56,408 nucleotides of DNA from Nitrospinaceae bacterium (lineage in GTDB: Bacteria; Nitrospinota_A; UBA7883; JAJDBK01), in the NCBI GenBank assembly GCA_029261405.1, contig JAJDBK010000010.1:1-56408 (forward strand), written 5' to 3'. The notes under the pieces were generated by a model that was given only the letters and a program-made list of their open reading frames with translations, searched no databases and was not told the DNA's origin. The position numbers and the translations under genes were made by a program. Below are positions 54,201 through 56,408 of the stretch, in pieces (positions within the stretch are counted from its first letter, which is position 1; each line of letters starts with the position of its first letter).

Positions 54201-54738
54201 TTTCTGAATTGATCATCAACCAAAGAGAGGCTGTGGCCGCTATGATCCCAATGCAAATGGAAAAAAGAAATGGAAACGGCTGATAATATATTCTGGCCTG
54301 CATCACCATGGCGCCCATACCGAGATAATGCATGGCGGCAATGCCACAACCGACAAGAAAACCACTTCCCATTAGTCGGAAAACAGAAATGTTTTTATAC
54401 AACAGAAGGGAAAAGGCCAGGCTGGACATAATTACCGATATAGCGGCTGAAAGAAATGTTAAAAGCGGATCATACGCTACCTCTACAGGTAAAGAGAGCG
54501 CGAGCATGGCAATAAGATGCATCGACCATATACCACCTCCCAATGTCATGCCACCGGAGAGAACAAGAGCGCTTTTCTGTGGCTTTGCACCAGATCGTCT
54601 GAAACGAGAGGCGATTTCGAGCGCCACATACGAGGTGGCTACGGCAACCAGGAAGGAGAGTGCAACAAGGCTGTATTCATACCCCCTAGGTAGAACGAGA
54701 GCAGACTCCAGTAGTTCACCGACGCTCAAAAACTGCAT
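51268..54738 (-). CDS. MHYT-PAS-PAS-GGDEF-EAL sensor protein
   Basis: The 1156-residue membrane protein has an MHYT sensor (about 1-245; MHLIAM, AMHYLGMGA and SMHYTGMGA repeats with His ligands), a further membrane and extracytoplasmic region (about 260-465), two PAS domains (about 475-720), GGDEF (about 735-895; FGGDEF near 805) and EAL (about 905-1150; MEALLRW, DDFGTGYSSL, VAEGVEE). An RNYD inhibitory site lies five residues before GGDEF. Both catalytic halves look intact, so synthesis or breakdown of c-di-GMP is controlled by a sensor that may bind copper and respond to gases such as oxygen, CO or NO. Confidence 0.9.
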   Translation of the reverse strand: MQFLSVGELLESALVLPRGYEYSLVALSFLVAVATSYVALEIASRFRRSGAKPQKSALVLSGGMTLGGGIWSMHLIAMLALSLPVEVAYDPLLTFLSAAISVIMSSLAFSLLLYKNISVFRLMGSGFLVGCGIAAMHYLGMGAMVMQARIYYQPFPFLFSICIGIIAATASLWLMINSEKKSLKIFQPLSAIVMSVAMSSMHYTGMGATIFVKDPLATPGGVKILDTAYLSLTITLGMITVIVLSMVVTDMKKRLSGRARLLLLVLIMSCSIVIVIGVALGHLYNIAYMRETDSLKGLADAYIEQIESSSHRERFLTGLSPEEVYNNIEDKKSNKTPPLYKQFGNSGRVYIARKLDRYFIFYHSVGTHKARYSLIPAGAIGDDPIVLAMEGKEGLYRGLDSQGRDVIAVYSYIDSVDVALTVSIDIADLKEAFTDTNLTLLFTLVVATLLGAGLFYVISNPMIVDLESEIERRRIIEKDMRLFRSLIDNSNEAFIVIDPSTARILDANNRAAEMSEYSAGELLDISIIDLDCNIPDLTSWGKLEDRITASTSGIFETRMERKNSAPLPVEVSAKLVLVDGQRYFFSVVRDITTRKSLEGKLLLATAVYENATEGIMVTDQKGSILYVNEAFSNITGYSSKEAIGNTPRILKSERNDQLLYKELWETLKAQGAWQGELWNRRKNGEAYPQKTSITSVHDPGTDQINYVSVFYDITEIRSREEQIKFQANYDALTQLPNRMLFEDRLALSIEYAGRNENRLGILFIDLDEFKKVNDSLGHRVGDTLLLEVARRLEKSVRNYDTVSRFGGDEFQLLIAGANQPKDSILAAKRIFEAFATPFIIEGANVDTSASIGIAIYPDDGIETETLVRNADLALYAAKRDGKNRFQLFTQEMNKNAQLRIELERDMRKSIEEEDFFVVYQPKVDAKSDAVVGMEALLRWRHPERGLIPPFEFIPIAEESNLILKLGDFVLRESCRQTKQWNETYNLSLCVAVNFSAQQFRYEDLTKKIALILDETGMKPEWLQMEVTESMVMGDKDTAISTMIELSEMGVSIAMDDFGTGYSSLSYLQQFPLHTVKIDQTFIRNAPEKESDKVLVKTIIQMGQGLGLTVVAEGVEELKHVELLRSYGCDLLQGYYFAKPMAANEFEIYIRRQEDIS

Positions 54739-55050
54739 TTTGCCATTCCTTGGTTGATGACTTTTACGACTTTAATAGTGCGCTTAACCTATAATCCTAC
54801 GATGACAAGAATCATTGAGAAATCTAGTCATATTATAGCCTGTATTGGCGATGCTATACCGCACCTCAACTCTGCATGTTTAATACTACTTCAAGTAGTG
54901 AATTTATCTTGAGTCATATCACTCATATAAACACTACGCGCAAAGGGAGCAATAATGGCACCAAAGCATAAAAATGCAAACTCTAAGTATATCATTTGGT
55001 TATCCCTTATGCCAGCTTCTCAAGTTTCATAGCGGCGCCTTGCCGTTGCC
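54739..55050. other. Intergenic region upstream of the MHYT gene
   Basis: No gene is visible. The stretch is AT rich. It holds a palindrome, ACTACTT-C-AAGTAGT, at 54885-54899 that could be an operator, and several TATAAT-like boxes but no matched promoter for the minus-strand gene. Beyond it begins the inverted repeat copy. Confidence 0.5.
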
Positions 55051-55191
55051 GGGTCTGTCGCCAAACAGGTCAAATACCGGCAAAGTGGTAATTATTATGC
55101 TGTTTCTGGCGTGACGCTTAATTTACGTTCGACTGTTACGATGATCTTTGTGAATATGCGCTCTGGTTCTGCCCGGTTTTGGCCCATTAGC
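55051..55191. repeat. Right copy of the 141-bp inverted repeat
   Basis: Reverse complement of 1-141 with two mismatches. It begins with GGGTCTGTCGCC, the complement of the REP-like motif. It lies 32 bases from the transposase fragment at 55223-55426. I found no third copy in the window. Confidence 0.9.
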
Positions 55192-55222
55192 CAGGATTTG
55201 GGCGCAACTATCCTGTTACCGG

Positions 55223-55426
55223 TCAAGTTTCAAGGGCAACTATCTGATCCTTAATCCTGACCCAGCGTTTCAGGTTGTGACCCAGAACTTCCATGAACCC
55301 TTGAAACTGAACCTTACTCGCATTCTTTGAGCGCCTGAGACCCCGGTGTGATCGTAGATGCTTGGTCAACTTCTTCTTGAGCGCGCCACGGGTTTGAACG
55401 AACAGGCTGCCGCATTCAAGTAGCAA
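55223..55426 (-). pseudogene. C-terminal fragment of a transposase (IS1182/IS5-like)
   Basis: The minus strand codes 67 residues that end in a block GLRRSKNASKVQFQGFMEVL followed by GHNLKRWVRI. The pattern of GLRR, then a helix, then HNLKR is typical of the end of DDE transposases of the IS1182 or IS5 type. The rest of the gene is missing, and the start codon is probably not natural. It lies between the inverted repeat and the IS66 element. Confidence 0.5.
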
Positions 55427-55511
55427 GGTAACCGTTCAATGTTCCGCATCTTTTCTTGTGAGTAATTGTTTGTCATGATTGTCCTTCGATATTCATTGGA
55501 AGGTAATCCGT

Positions 55512-55874
55512 ATGAAAGGTTCCAAGAGGATTGGCGGTAAAAGTCGGAGTACGGTATTTTGGGAAAAGCATGTTGATGCGTGGAGCCTTGATGGATCTAC
55601 CCAGACTGAGTATTGCCGTCGCCATAATCTCAGTCTGACGGCGTTCGGTTACTGGAAGAGAAAACTTGTATCCCCTGACATGGCAAAGAGAGAGGAGCTT
55701 GCCGCCCCGGGAGAGTTCGTCGAAGTCAGGCTGAATGAAACCCCCGAACCTTTTGTACAATCCACCTCGAATCTGAAACTTCTGGTCGGCGATGAGTTCA
55801 CCATCGAGGTGGGCGATCGGTTCAGCCCCGATTCGCTCAGAAGTCTTGTTGCTGTTCTTCGTGATCTTTCCTGA
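55512..55874 (+). CDS. tnpA: IS66 accessory protein TnpA
   Basis: The 120-residue protein has the small helix-turn-helix pattern of IS66 TnpA: WEKHVDAWSLDGSTQTEYCR, then LTAFGYWKRKL. GGAAGG precedes the ATG at 55512 at a proper distance, so I prefer it to a TTG at 55479. It overlaps tnpB by 14 bases, suggesting translational coupling. Its role is DNA recognition in transposition. Confidence 0.88.
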   Translation: MKGSKRIGGKSRSTVFWEKHVDAWSLDGSTQTEYCRRHNLSLTAFGYWKRKLVSPDMAKREELAAPGEFVEVRLNETPEPFVQSTSNLKLLVGDEFTIEVGDRFSPDSLRSLVAVLRDLS

Positions 55875-56217
55875 ACAGCGGCGCACCAGGGTTTTCCTCG
55901 GCCTTGGCGTAACCGACATGCGCAAATCGATCAACGGTCTGTCGGCTCTTGTGGAGTCGCTGTTCGATCTTGATCCTTTCTCCGGTCATTTTTTCGTCTT
56001 TTCAAACCGGCGGCGCAACATCGTCAAGATATTGTACTGGGACCGAAACGGTTTTTGTCTCTGGCACAAGCGTCTTGAGAAGGAGCGGTTCTGCTGGCCC
56101 GGAGAGGATGGTGAGTCTCTTGAGATCGACCATCAAAAGCTTGGCTGGTTACTTGACGGGCTTGATTATTCCCGTATCAAGGGTCATAAAAAGTTAAGTT
56201 ACAGCACGGTTTTATAA
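55861..56217 (+). CDS. tnpB: IS66 accessory protein TnpB
   Basis: The 118-residue protein begins MIFPEQRRTRVFLGLGVTDM and has NGLSALVESLFDLDPFSGHF and KILYWDRNGFCLWHKRLEKE, the TnpB pattern of IS66. It starts with GTG at 55861 inside the end of tnpA. IS66 transposition needs both accessory proteins besides the DDE transposase. Length is usual, so this copy is probably intact. Confidence 0.9.
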   Translation: MIFPEQRRTRVFLGLGVTDMRKSINGLSALVESLFDLDPFSGHFFVFSNRRRNIVKILYWDRNGFCLWHKRLEKERFCWPGEDGESLEIDHQKLGWLLDGLDYSRIKGHKKLSYSTVL

Positions 56218-56298
56218 TGTGGTGAACTCGTTGTGAAAAACAGGAAGAAACCGCCATTAACAGCTTGATATATCAGGTGGTTATGGTATGATTCTGTT

Positions 56299-56408
56299 GT
56301 GAATATCAATACCGTAAACCTTCCCGATAATCCTCAGGCTCTCAAGGAAATAGTCATTTCGTTACAGGAACAAATCCGCCATCTTCTCGCCAAACTTTAC
56401 GGTAGCAA
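56299..56408 (+). CDS. tnpC: IS66 transposase TnpC, 5' part
   Basis: The frame from GTG at 56299 gives 36 residues to the window end, including NPQALKEIVISLQEQIRHLL, the coiled-coil leader of IS66 transposases. The zinc-finger and DDE domains lie beyond the window. The gap after tnpB is 81 bases, longer than in most IS66 members. Confidence 0.7.
   Translation, partial: MNINTVNLPDNPQALKEIVISLQEQIRHLLAKLYGS

Larger units (their letters stand above)
55479..56408 (+). mobile_element. IS66-family insertion sequence, cut by the window end
   Basis: The three-gene order tnpA-tnpB-tnpC of IS66 is visible; the last gene runs past the end of the window. I could not identify the left terminal inverted repeat with confidence, so the left boundary given is that of the first gene region. 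Confidence 0.85.

Noticed and set aside
1-56408. CRISPR array or defence island
   Set aside because: No regularly spaced direct repeats and no cas, restriction or toxin-antitoxin genes were seen.

Overview
The window looks like a chromosomal segment of a Gram-negative bacterium of deltaproteobacterial grade (Desulfobacterota, Nitrospinota or similar). I base this on gene neighbourhoods rather than on a phylogenetic marker: a fused cobA-hemD gene, tmk-holB-ricT, dnaX-ybaB-recR followed by a 2-oxoacid:ferredoxin oxidoreductase, and pheA-tyrA-cmk-rpsA-sppA. The oxidoreductase points to ferredoxin-linked central carbon metabolism. No 16S gene is present, so the taxonomy is inference.

Layout. (1) 1-4750: a complete four-gene Anbu module (circularly permuted ATP-grasp, alpha-E protein, Anbu peptidase, transglutaminase-like protein). 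It lies between transposase debris and a tRNA-Met gene, which suggests acquisition. (2) 4756-12774, minus strand: a small Cys-rich protein, cobA-hemD, RNase P RNA, a coiled-coil/zinc-ribbon protein, a DEAD-box helicase, rpsU, comEC and accA. (3) 12993-20296, plus strand: dnaX, ybaB, recR, a two-gene oxidoreductase with fused subunits, and an NtrB-like kinase. (4) 20373-29569, mostly minus: rpsT, a Sel1 protein, a HEAT-repeat protein, a truncated receiver, a YdcH-like protein, tsaB, an SH3 protein, ricT, holB and tmk, with a cNMP-binding protein and folB-folK on the plus strand. (5) 29645-32101: a beta-propeller protein translationally close to a Ycf46-like AAA ATPase, followed by two unknown minus-strand genes. 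(6) 33361-40458: pheA, tyrA, cmk, rpsA, sppA and a GT39-like membrane protein. (7) 40577-41944: a decayed tRNA-Pro-like sequence and glgC. (8) 42076-54738: a signalling block with an unknown protein, CheY-like and CheC-like proteins, a diguanylate cyclase, a receiver, a large hybrid kinase, REC-PilZ, REC-TPR and MHYT-PAS-GGDEF-EAL. (9) 54739-56408: a repeat, a transposase fragment and the start of an IS66 element.

The core genes cover translation, replication, cofactor and amino-acid synthesis. The accessory material sits at the two ends and in the signalling block. The two ends carry near-identical 141-bp sequences in opposite orientation. A 12-base REP-like motif occurs at four junctions. 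I found no CRISPR array, prophage or evident defence system. The least understood units are the propeller/AAA pair, the unknown-CheY-CheC-GGDEF cluster and the small protein after hemD. Protein families were recognised by eye from sequence motifs; no database search was run.
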